DNA of 40,410 nt from Chloroflexota bacterium (GTDB taxonomy: Bacteria; Chloroflexota; UBA11872), in NCBI GenBank assembly GCA_022824865.1, contig JAJDZD010000009.1, forward strand, positions 1-40,410, written 5' to 3'. Each line of letters starts with the position of its first letter. The stretch's first letter is position 1. The notes below the pieces were generated by a model, which was not told where the DNA came from, made no database searches, and saw only the letters and a list, made by a program, of their open reading frames with translations. Shown one piece after another: positions 14,451-22,789 of this stretch. The position numbers and the translations under genes are program-made.

Positions 14451-15848
14451 ATGAAGAAGCTGCTGTTTCTGGACTACCGCGAGTTGGAGTACGTGGAGGG
14501 CTTTGCGCGGGCGGTCGACCAGCCGGCGAAGGTTTCGGATGCGCCGTTGCTGCGGCCGGAGTTGCCGTGGGAGCAGGGGAACATGCAGATGTTCGGGAGC
14601 GTGCTGCAGGGGGCGGATGGGCGGTTTCGGGCGTGGTACGAGGTGGTGGAGACGCCCTGGAGGGTAAGGCTGGCGTACGCCGAGAGCGACGACGGGCTGC
14701 ACTGGCGGAAGCCGGAACTGGACGTGTTCAGGGACGGTGGGCAATCGACCAACATCGTGTTCGACGGGGAGCCGCTGGGGTCCGCGGTTGTCGAGGACCG
14801 GGAGGATCCGCTCCCGGAGTACCGGTTCAAGCTGCTGACGGGCGCGGCGCCGTCGGGGTGCGTGTCGGCGTTTCATAGCGCGGATGGGATGCACTGGGAA
14901 TCGGCTCGGATGTTTGGCGGTCGGGTCCAGCCGGTGATCGCGACGGCGCCGGACTGCCCGATCGGCTTTCTGCGGGCGCCCGACGGGCGGTTTGCGGCGT
15001 ATCACCGGATGGCGGGGTATGGGCGACGGGTGTTTCGGAGTGAGTCGTGGGACTTTGCGCACTGGTCCGGCGAGCCGCAGATGGTGCTCGAGCCGGACGC
15101 CGTCGACCCGCCGCAGACCCAGTTTTACGGGCTGGGCGCCTGCGCTTACGGGCCGTATGAACTGGGGACGCTGTGGATTTATGCGACCGATCCGGACGAC
15201 CATGGACCGGGCAAGGCGCACGGATTGCAGACGCCGGAGCTGGCCTATGCGCGGGCCGGGACGGCCTGGCACCGGGCGGAGCCGGGCACGGCGTTCATTC
15301 CCAACGGGGCCGCGGACGAGTGGGATTGCGGGAATCTGCAGGCGGCCTCGCAGCCGGTCTTTTTGGACGATGAGATCCGCTACTACTACGCCGGGACGAA
15401 CGTGCGGCACTCGCGGCACTGGGAGCTGGAGCCGCAGCAGGCCGGGCTGGGCATGGCGCGGTTGAAGCCGGACCGGTTCGTGGCGCTGCGGGCGGGCGAG
15501 GCGCCGGCGGAGCTGGGGACGATTGCGTTCAAGCCGCCGTCGGTGGACGTGTTCGTCAACGCGCGTACGGCGGACGATGGCGAGGTGCGGGTGGAATTGC
15601 AGGACGCGGAGGCGCGGCCGCTGGTGGGGTTCACGGCGGCGGACTGCCGGCCGATTACGGGCGATTCCACGGCGCACCGGGTGGAGTGGCGCGGGGCCGG
15701 ACAGGCCGCGGTGCCGGTGGGTCAGCCGACGCGACTACGGCTGACGGCGCGGAGGGCAACCGTCTACTCGGTGTTTGTGACGGAGCCGGGTGAGACGCCG
15801 GTCTATCACCGGTTCGAAGCGCTGCGGGCCGAGAATAAGGCCTGGTAG
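14451..15848 (+). CDS. Glycosidase-like five-bladed beta-propeller protein (GH32/43/62/68-like)
   Basis: A 465-residue cytoplasmic protein with repeated propeller strands: FRAWYEVVE, LAYAESDDGLHWRKPELDVF, SAFHSADGMHWESARMF, VFRSESWDFAHWSGEPQMVL and IRYYYAGTNVRHS. The recurring S-x-D-G-x-x-W pattern is typical of glycoside hydrolase propellers and related proteins. A beta-rich domain follows (about residues 350-460). The ATG at 14451 has AGGAG eight bases upstream. It is followed by a Gfo/Idh/MocA gene in the same direction, and an N-terminal copy lies at 13339, so a carbohydrate catabolic locus is likely. The catalytic acids cannot be fixed by eye, and the substrate is unknown. Confidence 0.75.
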   Translation: MKKLLFLDYRELEYVEGFARAVDQPAKVSDAPLLRPELPWEQGNMQMFGSVLQGADGRFRAWYEVVETPWRVRLAYAESDDGLHWRKPELDVFRDGGQSTNIVFDGEPLGSAVVEDREDPLPEYRFKLLTGAAPSGCVSAFHSADGMHWESARMFGGRVQPVIATAPDCPIGFLRAPDGRFAAYHRMAGYGRRVFRSESWDFAHWSGEPQMVLEPDAVDPPQTQFYGLGACAYGPYELGTLWIYATDPDDHGPGKAHGLQTPELAYARAGTAWHRAEPGTAFIPNGAADEWDCGNLQAASQPVFLDDEIRYYYAGTNVRHSRHWELEPQQAGLGMARLKPDRFVALRAGEAPAELGTIAFKPPSVDVFVNARTADDGEVRVELQDAEARPLVGFTAADCRPITGDSTAHRVEWRGAGQAAVPVGQPTRLRLTARRATVYSVFVTEPGETPVYHRFEALRAENKAW

Positions 15849-15990
15849 GGGGCCGCGGGCCAGTCGCCGAGCGTTCGGACTCGACTTCCGCCGGACGCTG
15901 CGCGGGTGGCGGCAAGGCGTCTATCGTGGTGACCAAGGCAGCGGATGTCGTGAGCGTGCCGCCGAATGAACGCTCGTTGGAGAAGCACAC

Positions 15991-17076
15991 ATGGCCCTGC
16001 GAATGATCCAGGTTGGGACGGGCGGGATGGGGGCGACTTGGTGTCGGGACTTCCTGCCGCCGCACGTTGAGGCGGGGCTGATCGAGGTCGTGGCCGCGGT
16101 GGACACGAACCCCGAGGTGCTGGCGAACGCCCGGGAGCATCTTGGACTAGGTGAGGCGCAGTGCTACACGGACATCCAGCGTGCGTTCGACGAGAACCCG
16201 GCCGATTTCTGCACCGTGGTCGTGCCGCCGTACTCGCACGAGGAGATCGTTGACCAGGCGGTGGCCCACGACCTGCACATCCTTTCGGAGAAGCCGATCG
16301 CGGACACGCTGGTGGGGTCGGTGCGGATTGCCGACAAGGTGACGAAGGCCGGCAGAAAGATGGCGGTGACGATGAGCCATCGCTTCAACCAGTACAAGAC
16401 GACAATGCGCGAGAGCCTGCGGTCGGGACGCTACGGAGACTTGAACTACCTGGTGTTCCGGTTCACACAGGAGGCGCGCCAGCTGGGGGCGTGGGGGCTC
16501 GGCTTCCGTTACCAGATGGACGATCCGCTGCTGGTGGAGGGGTCGGTGCACCACCTGGACATCCTGGCGGACCTGGCCGGCGCGAAGTGCGACACCATTT
16601 ACGCGCGGACTTGGAATCCCACCTGGAGCGCATTTGCCGGCGACGCCCAGGCGCTGGTGACGATGGAGTTCGAGAACGGCGTGCGGGCCACCTACGAGGG
16701 CTCCAAGGTGAACGCCGTGGGGCTGGACGGCTGGGGCCGCGAGAACACGCGCGCAGAGTGCGAAGGGGCGACGCTGGTCCTCGGATCGGACCGCCTGGAG
16801 TGCTTCCCGTTCGACCCGACGCGCAATGCTCGCATCAAGGCCGAAGGCGATGGCGACACCGTTCCCTGGCTGAAGCAGCCGTTCTGGGGCCACGTGTGGT
16901 TGATCGAGAAGTTCGTGCGCTGGCTGGAAGGCGGCGAGGCGATGGAGACGAACGTGATCGACAACCTGCAGTCGGTGGCGCTGGTGACGGCCGCGATCGA
17001 AAGCAGCCGGACGGGGTTGCCAGTGAAGGTGCAGGAGCATTTGGCGGAGGCGTGGCGGGAGGTAGCGGCGGACTAG
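15991..17076 (+). CDS. Gfo/Idh/MocA family oxidoreductase
   Basis: The 361-residue enzyme has an N-terminal Rossmann fold beginning RMIQVGTGGMGATWCRDFL. Then come VVAAVDTNPEVL and the diagnostic ILSEKPIADTL, whose Lys contacts substrate and cofactor. The C-terminal alpha/beta domain contains PLLVEGSVHHLDILADLAG, with the His usually involved in catalysis. It acts on sugars, inositols or their derivatives with NAD(P). It lies 142 bp after the beta-propeller gene on the same strand, which supports a role in the same carbohydrate pathway. Substrate specificity is not readable. Confidence 0.9.
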   Translation: MALRMIQVGTGGMGATWCRDFLPPHVEAGLIEVVAAVDTNPEVLANAREHLGLGEAQCYTDIQRAFDENPADFCTVVVPPYSHEEIVDQAVAHDLHILSEKPIADTLVGSVRIADKVTKAGRKMAVTMSHRFNQYKTTMRESLRSGRYGDLNYLVFRFTQEARQLGAWGLGFRYQMDDPLLVEGSVHHLDILADLAGAKCDTIYARTWNPTWSAFAGDAQALVTMEFENGVRATYEGSKVNAVGLDGWGRENTRAECEGATLVLGSDRLECFPFDPTRNARIKAEGDGDTVPWLKQPFWGHVWLIEKFVRWLEGGEAMETNVIDNLQSVALVTAAIESSRTGLPVKVQEHLAEAWREVAAD

Positions 17077-17115
17077 GCTGTCCCGCTCGTAGCTCCCGGC
17101 ACCGAGCAGGGCCGC

Positions 17116-17143
17116 TTGCGGCGCGTATCCCATGGGATACACT
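17116..17143 (+). promoter_or_regulatory. HigBA promoter with 16-bp palindromic operator
   Basis: GTATCCCATGGGATAC at 17125-17140 is a perfect palindrome. It lies between a possible -35 (TTGCGG, 17116-17121) and -10 (TACACT, 17138-17143), spaced 16 bp, just before the toxin start at 17150. This is the usual place for autoregulation by the antitoxin. The promoter boxes are weaker evidence than the palindrome. Confidence 0.55.
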
Positions 17144-17149
17144 GGGGGA

Positions 17150-17443
17150 GTGCTCATCGAGGTACGGCAGACCGATGTGTATGCCCGCTGGTTTCGAAGG
17201 CTTCGCGACCGACAGGCGCGGGCGCGAATCGACATTCGCATCCGACGCCTCGAGTTGGGCAATCCCGGTGACGTTCGACCCGTCGGCGAGGGCGTCTCGG
17301 AACTGCGGATCAGCTACGGGCCTGGTTATCGCGTGTATTTCGTGCAGCGTGGGCAGTCGCTGGTAATTCTGCTGGCGGGCGGCGACAAGAGCAGCCAGGC
17401 GCGAGACATCACAAGGGCTCGCAGCCTGGCGCGAGGGCTCTAG
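17150..17443 (+). CDS. RelE/HigB-family toxin (addiction module killer protein)
   Basis: A 97-residue protein. EVRQTDVYARWFRRLRDRQA, RIRRLELGNPGDVRPVGEGV and the strong signature ISYGPGYRVYFVQRG, then LVILLAGGDKSSQARDI, are those of the HigB-like killer subgroup of the RelE/ParE superfamily, which degrades ribosome-bound mRNA. The start GTG at 17150 gives the normal N-terminus; the upstream ATG at 17132 lies inside the operator palindrome. The antitoxin gene follows by 12 bp. Toxin-first order is normal for this type. All conserved positions look intact. Confidence 0.9.
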   Translation: MLIEVRQTDVYARWFRRLRDRQARARIDIRIRRLELGNPGDVRPVGEGVSELRISYGPGYRVYFVQRGQSLVILLAGGDKSSQARDITRARSLARGL

Positions 17444-17455
17444 GAGGATTAAGGC

Positions 17456-17752
17456 ATGGCCACGACACAGACGCGTCCATGGGACGCGGCAGATCACCTG
17501 GAAAGCGACAAGGACATCGTTGCCTACCTTGAGGCGGCCTTCGAGGACGGCGACACGGCGCTGATCGCGGCCGCCCTTGGCGACATTGCCAGGGCTCGCG
17601 GCATGACCACGGTCGCCGCTGAAGCGGGCCTGGGGCGGGAGAGTCTCTACAAGGCCCTCTCTCCCAACGGCAATCCGGAGTTGGCCACGGTGCTCAAGGT
17701 CATGCGGGCGTTGGGGTTGGGACTGCGGGTGGCAGCTGTGAAGGCGCAGTAG
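17456..17752 (+). CDS. HigA-like XRE antitoxin (addiction module antidote)
   Basis: A 98-residue helix-turn-helix protein. The motifs DHLESDKDIVAYLEAAFEDG, ALGDIARARGMTTVAAEAGL and GRESLYKALSPNGNPELATV are diagnostic of the antidote family that partners this HigB subgroup. SD AGGAGG at 17442-17447 precedes the ATG by eight bases. It probably neutralises the upstream toxin and binds the palindrome at 17125-17140. Confidence 0.9.
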   Translation: MATTQTRPWDAADHLESDKDIVAYLEAAFEDGDTALIAAALGDIARARGMTTVAAEAGLGRESLYKALSPNGNPELATVLKVMRALGLGLRVAAVKAQ

Positions 17753-17766
17753 CAGGAGCCGGCAGA

Positions 17767-18863
17767 GTGAGCCGACTCGATTGGCTACGTGATCCTCGCG
17801 AGATGAGCAGTGGGGCTTGGAAGCATTTGCGTGGCTGGGTCCGCGAGGCGCTCAGGTTTGCAACAGCCAATTCCCGTCGCATTACGCTACTCGTCATTCT
17901 GGCGGTCATCGGCGTCGGCTCCTGGAGGCTGCTGGCCTCCTGGGACTGGCTAAGCGCCGAATTCTGGGACTGGCTGCGGGATGGACCGAATGGTGTGGAA
18001 TCCGGCAGCACGACGGTCCGCAATCTCGGCCTGATAGTCGCCGGCGTGATCGGCCTTCCGCTTGCCATCTGGCGCAGTCTGGTAGCCCAACGTCAAGCTG
18101 ACACGGCGCAGCAGAACCTGTTGAACGAGCGTTACCAGCAGGGTGCCGAAATGCTTGGAAGCAAGGTTCTCTCGGTCCGCTTGGGCGGAATCTATGCGCT
18201 TGAACGCCTCGCCCGGGAACATCCTATGCAGTACCACATCCAGATAATGCAATTATTCTGCGCGTTCTTACGCCACCGACGGTGGATGAGCGAGAGAAAG
18301 ACAAATCGGACCAAAAGACAGCCGAGGAAGGTCCCGATAGCAGGGAACTTTCGGCGGGCGACCAGACTCGAGTAGATTTACAGGCCGTCTTGACGGCCAT
18401 AGGTGCACGCGACAAGGTGCGCATACAGATCGAAAAAGCAGAAGGCTACTTACTGGATTTGAGCCGATCTAATCTTCGCGGATCACATCTTGCTAATGCA
18501 GACTTGTCTCGGACAAGATTCTACGGTGCGATTCTGTCGTACACGTTTCTCGATGGAGCCGATCTATCCCGCGCTTTCCTAATGGAAGCGGACCTCAGCC
18601 ACGCGACACTTTGGAGAGCAGATATGTCCGATACAATTCTGTACGACGCCGATTTGTCGGGTGCCGAGCTTTCTCGGATAACCTACACGCTTGGTTCCCG
18701 AACGGGTCACGAAGGCGCGGACCCGGTGGTTGGATTAACCCAAGCCCAGATTGACCACTCACGCGCCGACCCGAACAGTCCACCGAATCTGCTCGATGTC
18801 ATTGACGCCACAACCGGGAAAAAGCTGGCCTGGCGCGGCAAGCCTCTAGACAGCCAAACGTAG
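17767..18863 (+). pseudogene. Pentapeptide-repeat membrane protein, split by a frameshift
   Basis: Two frames make one family protein of about 365 residues. The first part (GTG at 17767, AGGAG upstream) has two membrane segments (ITLLVILAVIGVGSW and LGLIVAGVIGLPLAIW), then the conserved block NERYQQGAEMLGSKVLSVRL, GGIYALERLA and YHIQIMQLFCAFLRH. At about 18270 the normal continuation (P-T-V-D-E-R-E-K-D-K-S) is found in the next frame, running through DLQAVLTAIGARD into pentapeptide repeats (LDLSRSNLRGSHLANADLSR and so on, about 18453-18670) and a C-terminal tail. One missing C near CCACCGACGG explains the shift. Left as it is, the first frame ends at 18375. Sequencing error cannot be excluded. 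It lies directly after HigA. Confidence 0.75.
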
Positions 18864-18902
18864 CTGCTCGAAAATGTCGCAAGCTCAAGCGGAACTCCCA
18901 TC

Positions 18903-19262
18903 GTGACGACTACCTCTTCTAATCCCCACTTCGGCTCCAGTTTGGATGGCCTGCTGGAAGCGGACGGAGTGCTGGCCGAAGCTCAGGCCGTCGCGGTCAA
19001 GCGCGTCCGTGGCTGGCAGGCTGGCCAAGTCGCCGCAACTGACGACCGCGGAGGGCTGGAGATCCAGGTGGTATTCGAGGCCGACGAGGACGGTTGGGTG
19101 GTGGCGAGTTGTCCGACGCTGCCGGGATGTCATAGCCAGGGGCGGACGAAGGACGAGGCGCTGGCGAATATCCGGGAGGCTGTTGAGGGCTATCTGGCGA
19201 GTATGGGCACCTGCAGAAGCGTGGGCATTGCCCGGCGGTTCCGCCTACGACTGCTCCCCTAA
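18903..19262 (+). CDS. Chimeric antitoxin: XRE/HigA-type N-terminus joined to HicB domain
   Basis: The start is GTG at 18903. Residues about 9-40 (HFGSSLDGLLEADGVLAEAQ, then AVAVKRVRGWQ) match the conserved N-terminus of an XRE antitoxin subgroup (typically H-I-G-S-S-L-D-D-F-L...A-I-K-R-V-x-A-W-Q). That domain then breaks off before its helix-turn-helix. From residue 50 the protein is HicB-like: LEIQVVFEADEDGWVVASCP, TLPGCHSQGRTKDEALANIR and EAVEGYLAS. The last 18 residues look unrelated to HicB and may reflect a frameshift. No hicA follows. It looks like a fusion of two antitoxin remnants; activity is doubtful. Confidence 0.6.
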   Translation: MTTTSSNPHFGSSLDGLLEADGVLAEAQAVAVKRVRGWQAGQVAATDDRGGLEIQVVFEADEDGWVVASCPTLPGCHSQGRTKDEALANIREAVEGYLASMGTCRSVGIARRFRLRLLP

Positions 19263-19269
19263 CGACAGC

Positions 19270-19674
19270 TCAGAACAGCCTGTCCAAGGCCTCCTGCGGC
19301 GACACAGCCGGAATCGGTGAGCGTCTGAAGTCTTTGAGGTTCCGGGTGACGATGTGCTGGGCGCCGCAGGCGCGGGCGGCGGCGACCTGCATGGCGTCCT
19401 CAAAGTCGCTGAGCGGTAAGGACGCCGCGTAGCGGAGTGCATTGGTGTCGGCTGGCGCAATCGCCACGAACCGCGTCAAATCGAGGATAAAGTCGCGAGT
19501 GACCGCGTCGCCTCGCGCCGGTCTCACGAAGTAATAGAGGTTCGACACGGTATGCCACGCGATGTACGCGCTCCGCCCGCTTCGCTCAATACGGCTCAGA
19601 AGTTCCGTAGCAGCCGCTGCGAACGGCTGCCTATCCCGCGCGACGTCTATCAGAACGTCGCTGTCAAGGAGGAT
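19270..19674 (-). CDS. PIN-domain toxin with ATC in place of the start codon
   Basis: Read from 19674, the frame gives (I)LLDSDVLIDVARDRQPF, then TVSNLYYFVRP, LPLSDFEDAMQVAAARACGA and HIVTRNLKDFRRSPIPA. This is a full 134-residue PIN protein of the subfamily that normally starts M-L-L-D-T-N-V-L-L-D. The codon at the expected start is ATC, overlapping the antitoxin stop as TAATC. An ATG there would make the classical TAATG coupling. The first ordinary start codon inside the frame is GTG at 19548, which would lose the Asp residues of the first strand. So the gene is either silent, starts at a rare AUC, or contains a base error. The other acidic residues are intact. Confidence 0.65.
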   Translation of the reverse strand: MLLDSDVLIDVARDRQPFAAAATELLSRIERSGRSAYIAWHTVSNLYYFVRPARGDAVTRDFILDLTRFVAIAPADTNALRYAASLPLSDFEDAMQVAAARACGAQHIVTRNLKDFRRSPIPAVSPQEALDRLF

Positions 19675-19895
19675 TAGAGGTACTTCCGAGCGAGTGCTCT
19701 ATATCGTGGGTCGTCACGCTCGGCCGCCCGGAACTTCCCCCTCCACCGCTCGGCGACCGTGGGCGCCTCGCCCGCCACGGTTTCCCTTAGGTACTCCTCA
19801 ACCAGCGATGACAGAGATCTCCCGTTCGCGTACGCGTAGCTCTTGGCTTTAGGGATCAACGCTTCGTCAACGGTGAGCGTCAGCTTCTTTCTCAT
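19674..19895 (-). CDS. DUF6364-like (RHH type) antitoxin
   Basis: A 73-residue protein starting MRKKLTLTVDEALIPKAKSY. A short beta strand with alternating residues, then the helix AYANGRSLSSLVEEYLRE, are the ribbon-helix-helix plan of the DUF6364 group that accompanies PIN toxins. The C-terminal part (TVAERWRGKFRAAERDDPRY) would wrap the toxin. Upstream ATG codons (19967) give no family-like extension. Two palindromes lie 21-56 bp upstream of the start. The PIN frame overlaps its stop codon. Confidence 0.8.
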   Translation of the reverse strand: MRKKLTLTVDEALIPKAKSYAYANGRSLSSLVEEYLRETVAGEAPTVAERWRGKFRAAERDDPRYRALARKYL

Positions 19896-19915
19896 CTGTT
19901 GCAGACCCCGACTGC

Positions 19916-19951
19916 ACGTATACGTATGCGGTGACATCACTATACGTATAG
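19916..19951. promoter_or_regulatory. Tandem palindromes, likely antitoxin operator
   Basis: ACGTATACGT (19916-19925) and CTATACGTATAG (19940-19951) are perfect palindromes whose centres are 25 bp apart. They share the core TACGTA or GTATAC, and lie just upstream of the DUF6364-like gene. This fits cooperative binding of an RHH antitoxin on one face of the helix. Inferred from position and symmetry. Confidence 0.55.
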
Positions 19952-19986
19952 CTCGACAAATCTCCAAGCCCTTCCAGCCGAAACCA

Positions 19987-22788
19987 CTATCCCACCTCGA
20001 CTGTGCTGGCCTGGGCGGTGTGGGTGACGCGGATGATGTTGTCGATGTGGCGTTCGAAGGTGTCGTCGTGGGAGATGACGACGAGTTGGCTGAAGCCGCG
20101 GACGGCGAGGATTTGCTGGGCCAGGTTTTCGCGGCGTTCGGCGTCCAGGTGCTGGGTGGGTTCGTCGAAGAAGGCGATGTCCAGGTTCAGCAGGTCGCGG
20201 AGCAGGGCCAGGCGCACGGCCAGGGCGGCGGCCATTTGCTCGCCGCCGGAAAGCTGGCCGAAGCGGCGCTCCAGGCCGCCGCGGCCGAGCACGATGTCGT
20301 AGTCGGCCGCCCAGCGCAGGCGGCCGCCGGGCGCGCCCATGATGTCGCTGTAGATCTCGTCGGCGCTGTCGGACACGCTGGCGAGCAGGATTTCTGTGAC
20401 CTGGGGGCCGGCGTCGCGCAGCAGGCGGCGGATGAACTCGGTGCGGTCTTCCAGGAGCGTGACGCGGGCGATGCCGGCCTGTGCGGCTTCCAGGTCCGCG
20501 CGCACCTGCCGGAGGGCTTCCACGTCGGCGGCCAGGCGTTCCTCGTCGGCCTGCATGCGGGCGGAGCGTTCGGCCAATTGGCGGGCGAGGCCGAGCGCGG
20601 CGTCGCGGGCCTGGCGGGCCTGCTGCAGCGCCTGGGGATCGAACGCGGCGCGGGCCGCCGCCAGGTCAGCTTCCGCGGCGGCCTCAAGTTTCTGGGCCTG
20701 CGCGGCGGCTTGCCGGGCCGATTCAAGCTCGGTCGTGCGTCCCTCGAGTCGCCCGGCCACGACTTCGTGCTGGAGAAAGCGGGTATTCGCTTCGGTGTTT
20801 TCGTCCAGAGCGGACCGCGCTGCTGCCAGGGCGTTCAGGTCATCATCCAAGGCCTCCAGCTCGCCTTTGGTCTCTTGAAGCGCCGTGTCGGCCGCCTCCG
20901 TGCGAAGCCGGGCAATGGCCAGCAGTTCGGCGCCGGCGGCTTTGGAGGCCGGATCCTCCGGTGTGGCCAGAATGGCCAGGGCTATCAGGGCGCGCTGGAC
21001 GGACTGGGCCAGCGTGTCCTGAGCACTCCGGGCGGGCTGCTGGCCGTTTGCCAGCTCGGCCAGGTTGGCTGCGTTGCGATCTTCCAACGCGTCCAGGAGC
21101 TTGGCGGCGGCGAGGATATCGATGTCGGCGGATCCCAGGCGCTCCCGCAGCCCCGCCACACGCTCTCGAATTACCTCTGCTTCGCGGGCTTCGGTTTCCG
21201 CCCGCTCCGCCTCGGCAACCGCGCCTTCCGCGTCCGCAATGGCCGCCCGGAGATCTGCCAGTTGTCGTTCGCGCTCGGTCGCCCGGCGTTGGAATACCCC
21301 TGCGACGTCCGGGATGGTCTCCAAATTGCGGCAGACGTCCATGAAGAACGGGCAGGTTCGGGTGTCCGTGAGCAGGCGCTGGGCGTGGCGGTCAGCTTCA
21401 AGCAGTGCTTCGACGGTAGCGCGCTCCTGGCGCCGCCGCTCCAGCAGCATTCGCCGGTCGGGTAGTTCCGCGGCGACCTCGGCGCGAGCCTCCAATTGCG
21501 TGAGTCGCCGGCGTCCCTGGTCGTAGGCCCGAACGACGGTTTCGCGTTCGCGCATCCGGCGGGTGTGCAGGGCGCGGGTGTCTTCGCTGGCCTGACGCAG
21601 AGAGGTTCGAGCGCTCGCCGTACGCTCCCTGGCTTCGTCGACCGCTTGCCGAAAGGCCGTTCGGACGCGGCGAAACCGCGCTTCGGGATCCCCGTCAGGC
21701 TCAACCGTGACCGCCGCAACCCGCTCCCCGACCTCCTCGCGTGTTTCCGCCAGGTCGTTCCGCGCGCGGTCCAGCCGCGCGGTTCGGCGAGCGCGTTCCA
21801 GGTCCAGGTCGCGCGCCCGGGTTTCGACGGGCTGAAGTTTCGCGGCCCGCGCCTGCGCCGCTTGGTAGGCCTCGTGCCCCGCGCGGGTCTCATCCAGCAC
21901 ATCTGCTGCGCGTCGAGCCTCGTGCACCGCAGTCGTGGCGCGTTCGACCAGCGTGGCCACCTGCTGGCGCCGCTCAGCTGCGGCGGCGAGTTCACGTTCA
22001 GCCTCTTCAAAGGCCTCGCGGCCGGCGTCATGCGTCGACAGGCGGGCGTTCGCCGCCGTCAGATCGGCGGCCGCTTGCGCTTCCGCCGCCCGGGTCTCTT
22101 CCAGCGCCTGCCGGGCCGCAGATTGGCGTGCGAGGAGTTCCGGTTCGGCGGCGAGACGGCCTTGCAGGTGTGAGGCCTCGACCTGCAACTCGTGCCGCGC
22201 CTCGGCATAGTGCTGTGTGAGGCTGCGCAGGGAATCAGCGGCCTGCTGGTATTCGGCGGTGCGCAGGATGGGGTCGAAGCGGGCCTTGCGCAGGCGGGGC
22301 GAGTCCAGGAAATCGGCCGTCAGGCGCCCCTGCGGCACGCCGACGACGTGTTCGAAGACGTCGGCCGGGCTGCTGAGGCCTTCCACACCCAGCTGGCCGG
22401 CCAGCCAGGCCTCGAGCTCGGCGGCCGGCTGGTCGATGGAGCGGTTCAGTTCGACGTCAAATAGGGAGACGGTCGTGGCGGCGTTGTCGGCCAGCTTGCC
22501 GGTGGCGCGCGAGCGGGGGCGCCGCATGGTTCGTGCCACGCGGTAGACGCGGCCGTCGCGCGGCGAGGTGAATTCCACCTGGACCGCAGCCTCCGTCGTG
22601 CCGTGGCGCATGAAGCGCACCTGCGGGCGGTGCGGCATGAAGCCGAAGAGGCCGTAGCCGATGGCCTCCAGCAGGGTGGTTTTGCCGGCGCCGTTGGGGC
22701 CGACGATGGCCGTGAGGCCGGGCTGAAAGCGCACCTTGGCCTCGACGAAGCTCTTGACGTTGCGCAGCGCGACTTCGTGGACGAACAC
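19987..22788 (-). CDS. sbcC: SbcC/Rad50-family ATPase
   Basis: A 933-residue SMC-like ATPase. Walker A is VGPNGAGKTTLLEAIGYGLF near residues 29-48. Long coiled-coil arms (Ala/Glu/Arg-rich heptads) flank a central turn. The C-terminal lobe has FGQLSGGEQMAAALAVRLAL (ABC signature), then LDIAFFDEPTQHLDAERREN (Walker B and D-loop) and VVISHDD (switch His). The start is GTG at 22788, one base after the stop of the nuclease gene, so the two form the SbcCD operon that processes hairpins and broken DNA ends. The hook sequence near residue 478 is TCPFFMDVCRNL: two Cys separated by six residues instead of the usual Cys-x-x-Cys, so zinc-hook dimerisation may differ. Confidence 0.92.
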   Translation of the reverse strand: MFVHEVALRNVKSFVEAKVRFQPGLTAIVGPNGAGKTTLLEAIGYGLFGFMPHRPQVRFMRHGTTEAAVQVEFTSPRDGRVYRVARTMRRPRSRATGKLADNAATTVSLFDVELNRSIDQPAAELEAWLAGQLGVEGLSSPADVFEHVVGVPQGRLTADFLDSPRLRKARFDPILRTAEYQQAADSLRSLTQHYAEARHELQVEASHLQGRLAAEPELLARQSAARQALEETRAAEAQAAADLTAANARLSTHDAGREAFEEAERELAAAAERRQQVATLVERATTAVHEARRAADVLDETRAGHEAYQAAQARAAKLQPVETRARDLDLERARRTARLDRARNDLAETREEVGERVAAVTVEPDGDPEARFRRVRTAFRQAVDEARERTASARTSLRQASEDTRALHTRRMRERETVVRAYDQGRRRLTQLEARAEVAAELPDRRMLLERRRQERATVEALLEADRHAQRLLTDTRTCPFFMDVCRNLETIPDVAGVFQRRATERERQLADLRAAIADAEGAVAEAERAETEAREAEVIRERVAGLRERLGSADIDILAAAKLLDALEDRNAANLAELANGQQPARSAQDTLAQSVQRALIALAILATPEDPASKAAGAELLAIARLRTEAADTALQETKGELEALDDDLNALAAARSALDENTEANTRFLQHEVVAGRLEGRTTELESARQAAAQAQKLEAAAEADLAAARAAFDPQALQQARQARDAALGLARQLAERSARMQADEERLAADVEALRQVRADLEAAQAGIARVTLLEDRTEFIRRLLRDAGPQVTEILLASVSDSADEIYSDIMGAPGGRLRWAADYDIVLGRGGLERRFGQLSGGEQMAAALAVRLALLRDLLNLDIAFFDEPTQHLDAERRENLAQQILAVRGFSQLVVISHDDTFERHIDNIIRVTHTAQASTVEVG

Positions 22789-22789
22789 G

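Noticed and set aside
14385..15677. 430-codon minus-strand frame opposite the beta-propeller gene
   Set aside because: No start context and no recognisable domain; the plus-strand gene has a good ribosome-binding site.
19843..21465. 540-codon plus-strand frame opposite sbcC
   Set aside because: Antisense to the C-terminal half of SbcC with its Walker and signature motifs.
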